A DNA stretch of 64,000 nucleotides from Tragulus kanchil (Eukaryota > Chordata > Mammalia > Artiodactyla > Tragulidae), in contig JAIOJX010000026.1 of the NCBI GenBank assembly GCA_022376925.1, forward strand, positions 257,607,330 to 257,671,329, written 5' to 3'. The position numbers were made by a program, and so were the translations under genes. The notes beneath the pieces are model-generated. The model had not been told where the DNA came from and searched no databases. It saw only the letters and a list, made by a program, of their open reading frames with translations. Positions 54,331 through 64,000 of the stretch are shown here, one piece after another. Each line of letters opens with the position of its first letter. Position 1 is the stretch's first letter.

Positions 54331-56754
54331 GTCATAGTAACACCTGAAGGTCCATCACCTTTAGAATGAATTTATAATTTGTGATATTTTCATGTTATAA
54401 GAATGAACATATCCTGATACACTTAGCAATATAAGTAAATCTTATAACCCCAAATCAGACACAAATCCCATTCACAGAAATTCCATTCATTCAAAGTTCT
54501 AAAACAGGCAAACTGATCAGTAAGGGATTAGCAGAGTATTGACTGAGGAGCCAGGTGGACACTCGCTTATGTCCAGTTTCTTGATATGTGGTAGTTATAA
54601 TGTATGTTTATTTTTATAAAAAACTTAAATGAAAAGCACAATTTACCTTTTCACATTTTTTTTTTGGTTCTTAATTGTCTTTTATTCCTATATTTAGGAA
54701 TATATAGCATATAGCAGTTAAATACAATGGGACTTCACTTAAAAAGCAAAAACAAATAAATCATTCATAGCTTTTGGGAGACAGCAGAAAGTCAGAGGCA
54801 GACTGAGAAACCTGGAGGAGAAGACTTAAAAAGCAACAGCCCATCTGCTGGAGCATCTGTAGGAGTTCTGCACAGTGGCTGGGCTCTCAACGCATCCTGG
54901 TCTCAGCATCAATTCCTAAGGGATTCTCCTTTGGAAAACATTACACAATAAGATCTTGTTCCACCAATCTTGAAAAAGTGGCTGGCTCTGAATTAAATCA
55001 CCTTTCTCCCAAATTAGGCAAGTGACCACCTGTAGAGACCAATATGGCCTGTAGAGAACATTTTGTTGTGTTTTGTTTCTAACATCCCTGAAAGACTACA
55101 GAGAGTGCATCCAATAGCCATCATAAGTCAGAAGGAGGAAAATATAGTCTCGCTAAAGTCTGACCCTATACGTCACACTAAAGACTCCATTCTACGCAAA
55201 ATCATAGAATAGGAACAAGAACAAACCCTGGAGATTGGCAATGAGACACTTCTTCCTCAAGGTAGAAAAATATCCCTTTACACATTTTGCTTATTTTGCA
55301 ATAAAAGACATTTTCTTTTAGGTTCCTAGAAAAGCTTACCAGACATTAAAACTTAAATGAAAAGCTTAAATGAAAAGTACAATTTATCTTTTCACATGTA
55401 TTAAATACATGTGAAATTACATAAAATAATAATTACATAAAATGTTTACTTAAAAATGAAAAAAATTAAATACAAACCCATAAATTTCTGATTTATGAGA
55501 CACAATAAACTATATATCAAGAAACCACCCATAATAACCTCTACCCATACTCTGGACAAAAACAGTGTAACACATTCAAAGTTCTAAAACAGGCAAACTG
55601 ATCAGTAAGGGATTAGCAGAGTATTGACTGAGGAGCCAGGTGGACACTCGCTTATGTCCAGTTTCTTGATATGTGGTAGTTATAATGTATGTTTATTTTT
55701 ATAAAAAACTTAAATGAAAAGCACAATTTACCTTTTCACATTTTTTTTTTGGTTCTTAATTGTCTTTTATTCCTATATTTAGGAATATATAGCATATAGC
55801 AGTTAAATACAATGGGACTTCACTTAAAAAGCAAAAACAAATAAATCATTCATAGCTTTTGGGAGACAGCAGAAAGTCAGAGGCAGACTGAGAAACCTGG
55901 AGGAGAAGACTTAAAAAGCAACAGCCCATCTGCTGGAGCATCTGTAGGAGTTCTGCACAGTGGCTGGGCTCTCAACGCATCCTGGTCTCAGCATCAATTC
56001 CTAAGGGATTCTCCTTTGGAAAACATTACACAATAAGATCTTGTTCCACCAATCTTGAAAAAGTGGCTGGCTCTGAATTAAATCACCTTTCTCCCAAATT
56101 AGGCAAGTGACCACCTGTAGAGACCAATATGGCCTGTAGAGAACATTTTGTTGTGTTTTGTTTCTAACATCCCTGAAAGACTACAGAGAGTGCATCCAAT
56201 AGCCATCATAAGTCAGAAGGAGGAAAATATAGTCTCGCTAAAGTCTGACCCTATACGTCACACTAAAGACTCCATTCTACAAAATCATAGAATAGGAACA
56301 AGAACAAACCCTGGAGATTGGCAATGAGACACTTCTTCCTCAAGGTAGAAAAATATCCCTTTACACATTTTGCTTATTTTGCAATAAAAGACATTTTCTT
56401 TTAGGTTCCTAGAAAAGCTTACCAGACATTAAAACTTAAATGAAAAGCTTAAATGAAAAGTACAATTTATCTTTTCACATGTATTAAATACATGTGAAAT
56501 TACATAAAATAATAATTACATAAAATGTTTACTTAAAAATGAAAAAAATTAAATACAAACCCATAAATTTCTGATTTATGAGACACAATAAACTATATAT
56601 CAAGAAACCACCCATAATAACCTCTACCCATACTCTGGACAAAAACAGTGTAACACATCTAGAAGCAGTGTTCAACATTTGTTAAGAGTTTCTATGGCTG
56701 GGATGAATGCATCCCATAAAGTAGCATGATAAATTCCTCAAGCTATGCTATGAA
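54331..56754. other. AT-rich sequence without recognisable genes
   Basis: Largely consumed by tandem duplication 17. It includes a palindromic 'catgtattaaatacatg' near 55394 (and 56478, 57593). No gene or named repeat was recognised. Confidence 0.4.
54488..56659. repeat. Direct tandem duplication 17 (unit about 1,085 bp)
   Basis: Copy A is 54488-55572 and copy B is 55573-56659, joined in 'cattcaaag'. A 4-bp difference near 55194 against 56279 ('ctacgcaaaatc' against 'ctacaaaatc'). Confidence 0.95.
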
Positions 56755-56855
56755 TAAATATTATTAATTTTACACATGACCAATCTGTGTTTTAAAATAA
56801 CTACATAATTTGCTCAAGGTTACAAAGCCCAAGGCATGTCAACATATACTATTGT
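56755..56855 (+). mobile_element. Possible MIR core fragment (copy A; also near 57870-57970)
   Basis: 'aattttacacatgacc', 'aatttgctcaaggttacaaa' resemble the MIR core ('...ttgcccaaggtcaca'). Weak match. Confidence 0.3.
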
Positions 56856-56980
56856 CTTTGCCTAATATTCAATCTCTTGACCCCCTATACTCACTGTCTA
56901 TGAGAGCACTTGACATGGGGTAAGCAAGGAAGTCAAGTACTGTAAAACATAAGAGCTGCTAGGTCTGGGAAGAGACTAGA

Positions 56981-56991
56981 NGTACTGGGGN
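56981..56991. other. Two ambiguous bases (N)
   Basis: N at 56981 and N at 56991. The partner copy (near 58096-58106) reads G and A at these places and also differs by c/g inside ('gtactgggg' against 'gtagtgggg'), so the first copy is low-quality sequence. Confidence 0.95.
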
Positions 56992-58542
56992 AGGATTCTT
57001 TGCTCTAATTGTATCTAGAGTCCAGGGGTAAAAATTATCAGGTTTGGTGGCTCAAATATATCAGAGAAAAATGGACAGGAGACTCCATTTGAGTTCTTTT
57101 TATTTATTTAGAGGTGCAATTTAGTCTGTCTGAATAACTAAATCATATTTAAAATACACTTCAGTTCTAACACTATGGTTTTTCAATTCTCAGAAATGTC
57201 CTAAGTGTGACAGTTGCTAAAACACTTTTCGTAAGCACAAGGGCAAACAAATACTGCAATGAAAATGTTGAATTCAATATTTTCTGAAGTTTCCCCCTTT
57301 AATGAAGAAATGATATGCTCTGAATGGCAAAACAGCTTCAGGAATGCATATCTTATGTGCTGTCGCAATCTCAAGATTCAAGTCTATACACATGCTTGAT
57401 TCATACAGGCCTCCCTAGAAATTCATGTAGCAATGGCAATGAGACACTTCTTCCTCAAGGTAGAAAAATATCCCTTTACACATTTTGCTTATTTTGCAAT
57501 AAAAGACATTTTCTTTTAGGTTCCTAGAAAAGCTTACCAGACATTAAAACTTAAATGAAAAGCTTAAATGAAAAGTACAATTTATCTTTTCACATGTATT
57601 AAATACATGTGAAATTACATAAAATAATAATTACATAAAATGTTTACTTAAAAATGAAAAAAATTAAATACAAACCCATAAATTTCTGATTTATGAGACA
57701 CAATAAACTATATATCAAGAAACCACCCATAATAACCTCTACCCATACTCTGGACAAAAACAGTGTAACACATCTAGAAGCAGTGTTCAACATTTGTTAA
57801 GAGTTTCTATGGCTGGGATGAATGCATCCCATAAAGTAGCATGATAAATTCCTCAAGCTATGCTATGAATAAATATTATTAATTTTACACATGACCAATC
57901 TGTGTTTTAAAATAACTACATAATTTGCTCAAGGTTACAAAGCCCAAGGCATGTCAACATATACTATTGTCTTTGCCTAATATTCAATCTCTTGACCCCC
58001 TATACTCACTGTCTATGAGAGCACTTGACATGGGGTAAGCAAGGAAGTCAAGTACTGTAAAACATAAGAGCTGCTAGGTCTGGGAAGAGACTAGAGGTAG
58101 TGGGGAAGGATTCTTTTGCTCTAATTGTATCTAGAGTCCAGGGGTAAAAATTATCAGGTTTGGTGGCTCAAATATATCAGAGAAAAATGGACAGGAGACT
58201 CCATTTGAGTTCTTTTTATTTATTTAGAGGTGCAATTTAGTCTGTCTGAATAACTAAATCATATTTAAAATACACTTCAGTTCTAACACTATGGTTTTTC
58301 AATTCTCAGAAATGTCCTAAGTGTGACAGTTGCTAAAACACTTTTCGTAAGCACAAGGGCAAACAAATACTGCAATGAAAATGTTGAATTCAATATTTTC
58401 TGAAGTTTCCCCCTTTAATGAAGAAATGATATGCTCTGAATGGCAAAACAGCTTCAGGAATGCATATCTTATGTGCTGTCGCAATCTCAAGATTCAAGTC
58501 TATACACATGCTTGATTCATACAGGCCTTCCCTAGAAATTCA

Positions 58543-59500
58543 GTAAGAGTAGCATAGATTTGGAATACATACAAATGACAGTATTACAGAATAAGTGATG
58601 AAAAATGGATTGCCATCTATTCTTCAATAGCATAAGTCTTTAATATCACAATCATAAGGGATGCTATAGTCCCCCAAGTATCATCTCATTGTAGGCCAAA
58701 ATCTAATTTCTTTCCTATTTTCAAATTACAGACACTGATGAAATAAAATGAGCAAGAGAATACAAGACAGAGAATTTAATTTACTTAGAATAGAACAGAA
58801 CTAAAATAATCTCAAAATTTGTAATCTACATTAGTTCTCTAACAGTGTGGATGCAGTCTGCCAAGAAAAGAATGTTATTTAGAACTGACTCATGTTTGAC
58901 ACCATTCTGGGAGCTCTTGCTAAGAAACAAATGTCTTTGCAAAAAAGGCAGGACTGAAGAACATAGACTGAAATGATTAGGATTTAACACAATCATCTTT
59001 GAGGTAGAAAATAAAATGGAAGTGTCCAATCTTGACAAAACATGAGAGTCTACGATTACTTTTTGGCATTTTCAAATTTATACTGTGATAATAACTATGG
59101 TGCTTGATATTTAAAATGATAGATAATTTTAAGTTCTTAAAGAGTAGATAATGCTAACATTGTTGCTTTTTATTTCACAGAACTGAAAAGCCAAACTAAA
59201 GCAGGTGTGAAATTCACCTTGTTAAGACTGATGCTGAATATGAGATATTAAAAGAAGTTGCAGAGTTTTTCAGAAAAAAATATAGTCGTTGAAACATGTC
59301 CCAATGAGAAATAAGGACACATATCCAAACATGCTGCTGAGAAGTTAAAAAAAAAAAAAAAAAAAGAGTAATTCTATGAAGACACTGAATGCTTCCCATA
59401 TATTACTTGGCTATTATGGCATTATAACTATATAAAGTTTTTAGTTAAATGGAAAAAATTAATTCTAAGAAATAAAATGGCTTGTGATATTTCTTCATAA
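58543..59500. other. AT-rich sequence without recognisable feature
   Basis: It includes an A-run near 59347-59365. No gene or named repeat was recognised. Confidence 0.4.
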
Positions 59501-59504
59501 GCAG

Positions 59505-59620
59505 TACCTATCTCATCAGATTGATAAGAAGGTTAAATAAGAAAATTCATACAAAGTGTTTAACACCTTACAAGGCAAATAGTAAGCACTAAATAGATCT
59601 TAAGCTCATTATTAAGATAC
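59505..59620 (+). mobile_element. MIR 3' part
   Basis: 'gcagtacctatctcatcaga', 'gaaggttaaataagaaaatt', 'aagtgtttaacaccttac', 'agtaagcactaaatag' follow the MIR 3' half in order. Confidence 0.7.
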
Positions 59621-59656
59621 TATTTGTTTCATCACAACAAGGATTTAAAAGTAAAT

Positions 59657-59765
59657 AAGCTGGGGGATGGAGAAGGGGATATACATATGACTAATCTGAA
59701 AGTATATATATCTGTAAACAACCAAACTCTATAAAACCAAAAAAGCAAAATAAAAAACTTGTGAT
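59657..59765 (+). mobile_element. L1 3' terminus remnant
   Basis: 'gggggatggagaaggggata', 'acatatgactaatctgaaag', 'tgtaaacaaccaaactctat' match the last part of the L1 3'UTR at 49320-49420 with more divergence. 5'-truncated; the tail is A-rich. Confidence 0.75.
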
Positions 59766-60265
59766 TGTGGGAAAAAACCTACCAAAGAACAGAACAATAA
59801 AAAAAAAGAATGAATAAGCAAAACATGTAGAGCACTATGTATTTAATTCTTCAGAATACTAACGCAATTTTATCATAGAAATAATTCATGTTTTATTTGA
59901 TAGAGTTAAATATTGGAGCATACAACTCAGACTGTGAAGCAACGTTTTAAAAGAACGGGTGTTATAATTACTGAAAGAACACATTTATTGAGAACACATT
60001 TATTTATTTATTACTATGTGCAGTATTTTTTGCCAGATGCTGCTTTCACAAGTCAAACTTCAGACTCTGAAAGTCACCGCTATTTAGAATATCACTTAAC
60101 TCTGAGAATTTTATTGAGGTCCTCTCAGAAACCATATTTCTTCAATATTTTTTCAACCACCACCACCACCATCACCTTTCATGATGATTGGATTTAGAAA
60201 GGAAATTCCCATTATTTTAAACATTTTTTTTTTCTTTTCCCATCATTCCTCTGTTACTTATACTT

Positions 60266-60490
60266 ATTTTCATCCATCTTTTTTTTATTCTTTAGCATGT
60301 GTGGGCCTCCCATTGCAGTGGCCTCTCATGCAGAGCAGCGGCTCTGGGTGCATGTGCTCCAGAGTGCTGGCTTCTAATTGGACCGGTTCAGCCGCTCCGC
60401 GGCACTTGGGCTTTTTCCGGGCCAGGGATCGAACTGGTGCCTCTTGCACTGCAAAGTGGACTCTTTACCCACTGCATCACCAGGGAAGCC
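60266..60490 (-). mobile_element. CHR-type tRNA-Glu SINE (copy A)
   Basis: Antisense: 'gtgggcctcccattgcagtg', 'gcagcggctctgggtgcatg', 'cagccgctccgcggcacttg', 'gggccagggatcgaactgg' (box B complement) and head 'catcaccagggaagccc'. Confidence 0.9.
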
Positions 60491-61310
60491 CGGAAATTCT
60501 CATTTTAAAGTGTGTTTTTACAGCAACTTATCAAACAAACAGTGGCCTTTAGTGGTTGCTCTGTGACAGTCACTCTATTAAAATCTTGATGTAAACAAGT
60601 GGGGAAGGTGAACTAGAAGCGCAGATATTTGCATGGCATTACTGTCAGGTAATTTTTAAAGATAAGTTTTATGAACCCATTACTTGCAGTCAATGCTTTT
60701 GACTACAGCATCTGAAATCATTTAAGGAGGCAAAATGTTTTGTCCAAACATATTGCTGGGAGTCAGTTTGTAGCTTCTTTTTATGTAATTCAATTTAGTC
60801 CTGTTGCTTGCATGAAAGAGAAATTCTAGCTGGGCAGCCATTGTGGGCAAGTAAAAAGTGACAATATGGTGTGTATCTGAGGCAATTAAAATTAAATGCT
60901 TTTAGTCTTACATTTTATCATAGAAATAATTCATGTTTTATTTGATAGAGTTAAATATTGGAGCATACAACTCAGACTGTGAAGCAACGTTTTAAAAGAA
61001 CGGGTGTTATAATTACTGAAAGAACACATTTATTGAGAACACATTTATTTATTTATTACTATGTGCAGTATTTTTTGCCAGATGCTGCTTTCACAAGTCA
61101 AACTTCAGACTCTGAAAGTCACCGCTATTTAGAATATCACTTAACTCTGAGAATTTTATTGAGGTCCTCTCAGAAACCATATTTCTTCAATATTTTTTCA
61201 ACCACCACCACCACCATCACCTTTCATGATGATTGGATTTAGAAAGGAAATTCCCATTATTTTAAACATTTTTTTTTTCTTTTCCCATCATTCCTCTGTT
61301 ACTTATACTT

Positions 61311-61534
61311 ATTTTCATCCATCTTTTTTTTATTCTTTAGCATGTGTGGGCCTCCCATTGCAGTGGCCTCTCATGCAGAGCAGCGGCTCTGGGTGCATGT
61401 GCTCCAGAGTGCTGGCTTCTAATTGGACCGGTTCAGCGCTCCGCGCACTTGGGCTTTTTCCGGGCCAGGGATCGAACTGGTGCCTCTTGCACTGCAAAGT
61501 GGACTCTTTACCCACTGCATCACCAGGGAAGCCC
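61311..61534 (-). mobile_element. CHR-type tRNA-Glu SINE (copy B)
   Basis: Duplicate of 60266-60490 with deletions in the GC-rich 'gccgctccgcggc' segment. Confidence 0.88.
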
Positions 61535-62449
61535 GGAAATTCTCATTTTAAAGTGTGTTTTTACAGCAACTTATCAAACAAACAGTGGCCTTTAGTGGTT
61601 GCTCTGTGACAGTCACTCTATTAAAATCTTGATGTAAACAAGTGGGGAAGGTGAACTAGAAGCGCAGATATTTGCATGGCATTACTGTCAGGTAATTTTT
61701 AAAGATAAGTTTTATGAACCCATTACTTGCAGTCAATGCTTTTGACTACAGCATCTGAAATCATTTAAGGAGGCAAAATGTTTTGTCCAAACATATTGCT
61801 GGGAGTCAGTTTGTAGCTTCTTTTTATGTAATTCAATTTAGTCCTGTTGCTTGCATGAAAGAGAAATTCTAGCTGGGCAGCCATTGTGGGCAAGTAAAAA
61901 GTGACAATATGGTGTGTATCTGAGGCAATTAAAATTAAATGCTTTTAGTCTTACATTTTACTTCTTAATAAATGGGTAATTGCATTGTGTGTACCTGGTG
62001 ACAGGACAAATTAAGCCGATACCAGGCATATTTGTTAGCTCTATCCAGTAAACATAAACTTATTTTTGAATTCTATATCAGATGGAGGAAAACCCTAAGC
62101 AAGTTTTCTTTCCAAAAATGTGTCTGAAAAATAGGGCCACCATGCTATCAGCTGGAATTATTTTGACATATGTAGCAGCCTAGTTTAGAAACAAATGAAA
62201 GGATAAGATAAATGAAGAAAGGTATGTTTAGAGTTTAGTCTGATATTAGTGGTAGTGTTAAAACTATGGTAGGTAAATAATCAGTATAAAATTACATATA
62301 GAATTATAGTAGGTAAATAATCCAGAACCCTCTGAGTTTCCAATGGCAAACTTCTGTCTAGCAAAGTATGAAGTTTCAAAATTATTAAATTTCATTCTTT
62401 AAATTAATATGAATGGAAAGACATGTGAGGATATGAGTAAACTTTGATC

Positions 62450-62870
62450 ATTTGACTCCAGCTTATTCAACAATTTATACAAGATCTTATCAAACACCTA
62501 TGGTATACCAAACATTTTACTTGGATCTTAGAATGAATGCAAAATTAGATGTGAAATTCCTGCCCTCAAGCAATGTATAGGCATGTGGGAGAGAAAGGCT
62601 TGTAAATGAATAAATGGTGCAACAGAAGATTAAGGTGTTACAGAAACAGCATTAAAAGTTTGTCAAGGAGATTCAAAAGTAGCTGTGTCTCTCTTAAAAG
62701 GCATTAGAGAAGTGATTTTCAGAGTTTGCGATATGCTTCCCATATGGCAGCATGGGTTGAGAAGATGATACTGGAAGAAGGTTCCAAGCAGTAGACATGT
62801 GAAACAGTATAGGATGCTTGGGGGAAAGGTAAGTAGCCTGGGGGTGGGGAGCAGTGGAGATTTGGGAACT
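62450..62870 (+). repeat. Ancient mammalian interspersed repeat remnant (copy A)
   Basis: 'tattcaacaatttatac', 'aacacctatggtataccaaa', 'attcctgccctcaagcaatg', 'gaagaaggttccaagcagta' follow a very common old mammalian repeat in order. I cannot name the family with certainty. A GTAAGT near 62828 lies inside it and is not taken as a splice site. Confidence 0.4.
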
Positions 62871-63615
62871 GTGATATTTATGGATGTGAGTTCACTAGAG
62901 ATAATTCAGGAGATTTTGCAGAGCACGAATCATGCTATAGAGTTTAGATTTCAACTCAACAGAGTCACTGAAGAAAACAGAGAAGAAAAATCAAATTTGC
63001 GAAAAAGTTCAATGCAGAATACTAAAGGAAAGTATAATCAGCAGTAAGAAATCCATGTGGGCAAAAGTGACAATATGGTGTGTATCTGAGGCAATTAAAA
63101 TTAAAGTCTTTTAGTCTTACATTTTACTTCTGAATAACTGGGTAATTGCATTGTGTGTACCTGGTGACAGGACAAATTAAGCCGATACCAGGCATATTTG
63201 TTAGCTCTATCCAGTAAACATAAACTTATTTTTGAATTCTATATCAGATGGAGGAAAACCCTAAGCAAGTTTTCTTTCCAAAAATGTGTCTGAAAAATAG
63301 GGCCACCATGCTATCAGCTGGAATTATTTTGACATATGTAGCAGCCTAGTTTAGAAACAAATGAAAGGATAAGATAAATGAAGAAAGGTATGTTTAGAGT
63401 TTAGTCTGATATTAGTGGTAGTGTTAAAACTATGGTAGGTAAATAATCAGTATAAAATTACATATAGAATTATAGTAGGTAAATAATCCAGAACCCTCTG
63501 AGTTTCCAATGGCAAACTTCTGTCTAGCAAAGTATGAAGTTTCAAAATTATTAAATTTCATTCTTTAAATTAATATGAATGGAAAGACATGTGAGGATAT
63601 GAGTAAACTTTGATC

Positions 63616-64000
63616 ATTTGACTCCAGCTTATTCAACAATTTATACAAGATCTTATCAAACACCTATGGTATACCAAACATTTTACTTGGATCTTAGAAT
63701 GAATGCAAAATTAGATGTGAAATTCCTGCCCTCAAGCAATGTATAGGCATGTGGGAGAGAAAGGCTTGTAAATGAATAAATGGTGCAACAGAAGATTAAG
63801 GTGTTACAGAAACAGCATTAAAAGTTTGTCAAGGAGATTCAAAAGTAGCTGTGTCTCTCTTAAAAGGCATTAGAGAAGTGATTTTCAGAGTTTGCGATAT
63901 GCTTCCCATATGGCAGCATGGGTTGAGAAGATGATACTGGAAGAAGGTTCCAAGCAGTAGACATGTGAAACAGTATAGGATGCTTGGGGGAAAGGTAAGT
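63616..64000 (+). repeat. Ancient mammalian interspersed repeat remnant (copy B)
   Basis: Duplicate of 62450-62834, cut by the window end. Confidence 0.4.

Larger units (their letters stand above)
56319..58542. repeat. Direct tandem duplication 18 (unit about 1,115 bp)
   Basis: Copy A is 56319-57433 and copy B is 57434-58542. It overlaps duplication 17, giving three copies of 'ggcaatgagacacttcttcc' (55237, 56320, 57435). Copy A contains both N positions of the window, and copy B has definite bases there. Confidence 0.95.
59867..61958. repeat. Direct tandem duplication 19 (unit about 1,045 bp)
   Basis: Copy A is 59867-60911 and copy B is 60912-61958. Shortest unit. In copy B the SINE has lost bases in two places ('agccgctccgcggcact' against 'agcgctccgcgcact'). 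Confidence 0.95.
61885..64000. repeat. Direct tandem duplication 20 (unit about 1,166 bp, runs off window)
   Basis: Copy A is 61885-63055 and copy B is 63056-64000 and beyond. The last base of the window corresponds to 62834. Copy B starts with a 5-bp deletion and a few substitutions ('gggcaaaagtgac' against 'gggcaagtaaaaagtgac'). Confidence 0.95.

Noticed and set aside
60153..60180. (CCA)n run as a coding poly-His/Pro tract
   Set aside because: Only about six units, within a short frame that continues into a SINE; simple repeat.
62820..62835. Donor-like AAAG|GTAAGT
   Set aside because: It lies inside an ancient interspersed repeat and has no convincing acceptor nearby.
509..64000. Satellite DNA with ~1.1-kb period
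   Set aside because: Each duplicated unit has different sequence. Only the length is similar, so there is no common monomer.

Overview
This is mammalian nuclear DNA from a ruminant artiodactyl. The diagnostic content is Bov-tA/BOV-A SINEs, BovB (RTE-type) LINE fragments, ruminant L1 LINEs and a tRNA-Glu-headed, CHR-type SINE. I found no intact host protein-coding gene, rRNA gene, functional tRNA gene or CRISPR array. Nearly every open frame longer than 60 codons is a sense or antisense reading of a retrotransposon. The only host-gene candidates are a possible 62-bp exon at 36655-36716 and an edge-truncated open frame at 1-178 (minus strand). Both are weak.

Layout: 1-18.8 kb is AT-rich and mostly unique sequence with MIR, Bov and L1 3'-end remnants. 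18.8-26.3 kb is a BovB-rich block with fragments in both orientations, interrupted by Bov-tA. 26.9-31.1 kb is mostly unclassified apart from a MaLR-like LTR. 31.1-35.7 kb is a 5'-inverted L1 carrying a nested SINE. 35.7-38.2 kb is unique sequence holding the exon candidate. 38.3-49.4 kb is an almost full-length, inactivated L1: 5'UTR, ORF1, ORF2 with two SINEs nested at its start, 3'UTR and poly(A). 49.8-54.3 kb is Bov-tA/BovB 3' composite sequence followed by the 5' end of a much older L1 with two more SINEs. 54.3-64 kb is AT-rich sequence with MIR, an L1 tail, a CHR-type SINE and an unclassified ancient repeat.

The dominant large-scale signal is not a gene. Twenty separate direct tandem duplications, each with a unit of about 1.04-1.22 kb, occur every 2-5 kb across the whole window. 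The two copies are almost identical by eye, the duplicated sequences are unrelated to one another, and the junctions carry microhomology or short stretches of degraded sequence. Two ambiguous bases (N) lie in one copy and are resolved in its partner. The simplest explanation is unmerged contig or read overlaps (false duplications) in the assembly. If they were real, they would be extraordinary. Anyone using this window should collapse them first: the L1 then shrinks from about 11.1 kb to about 7.1 kb including its two nested SINEs.

No new functional gene system is visible. The observations most worth following are the duplication pattern, the apparently young CHR-type SINE family, the SINE pair inserted at one target site, the deletion-associated SINE insertion, the L1 endonuclease active-site loss, the twin-primed L1 and the exon-like segment.
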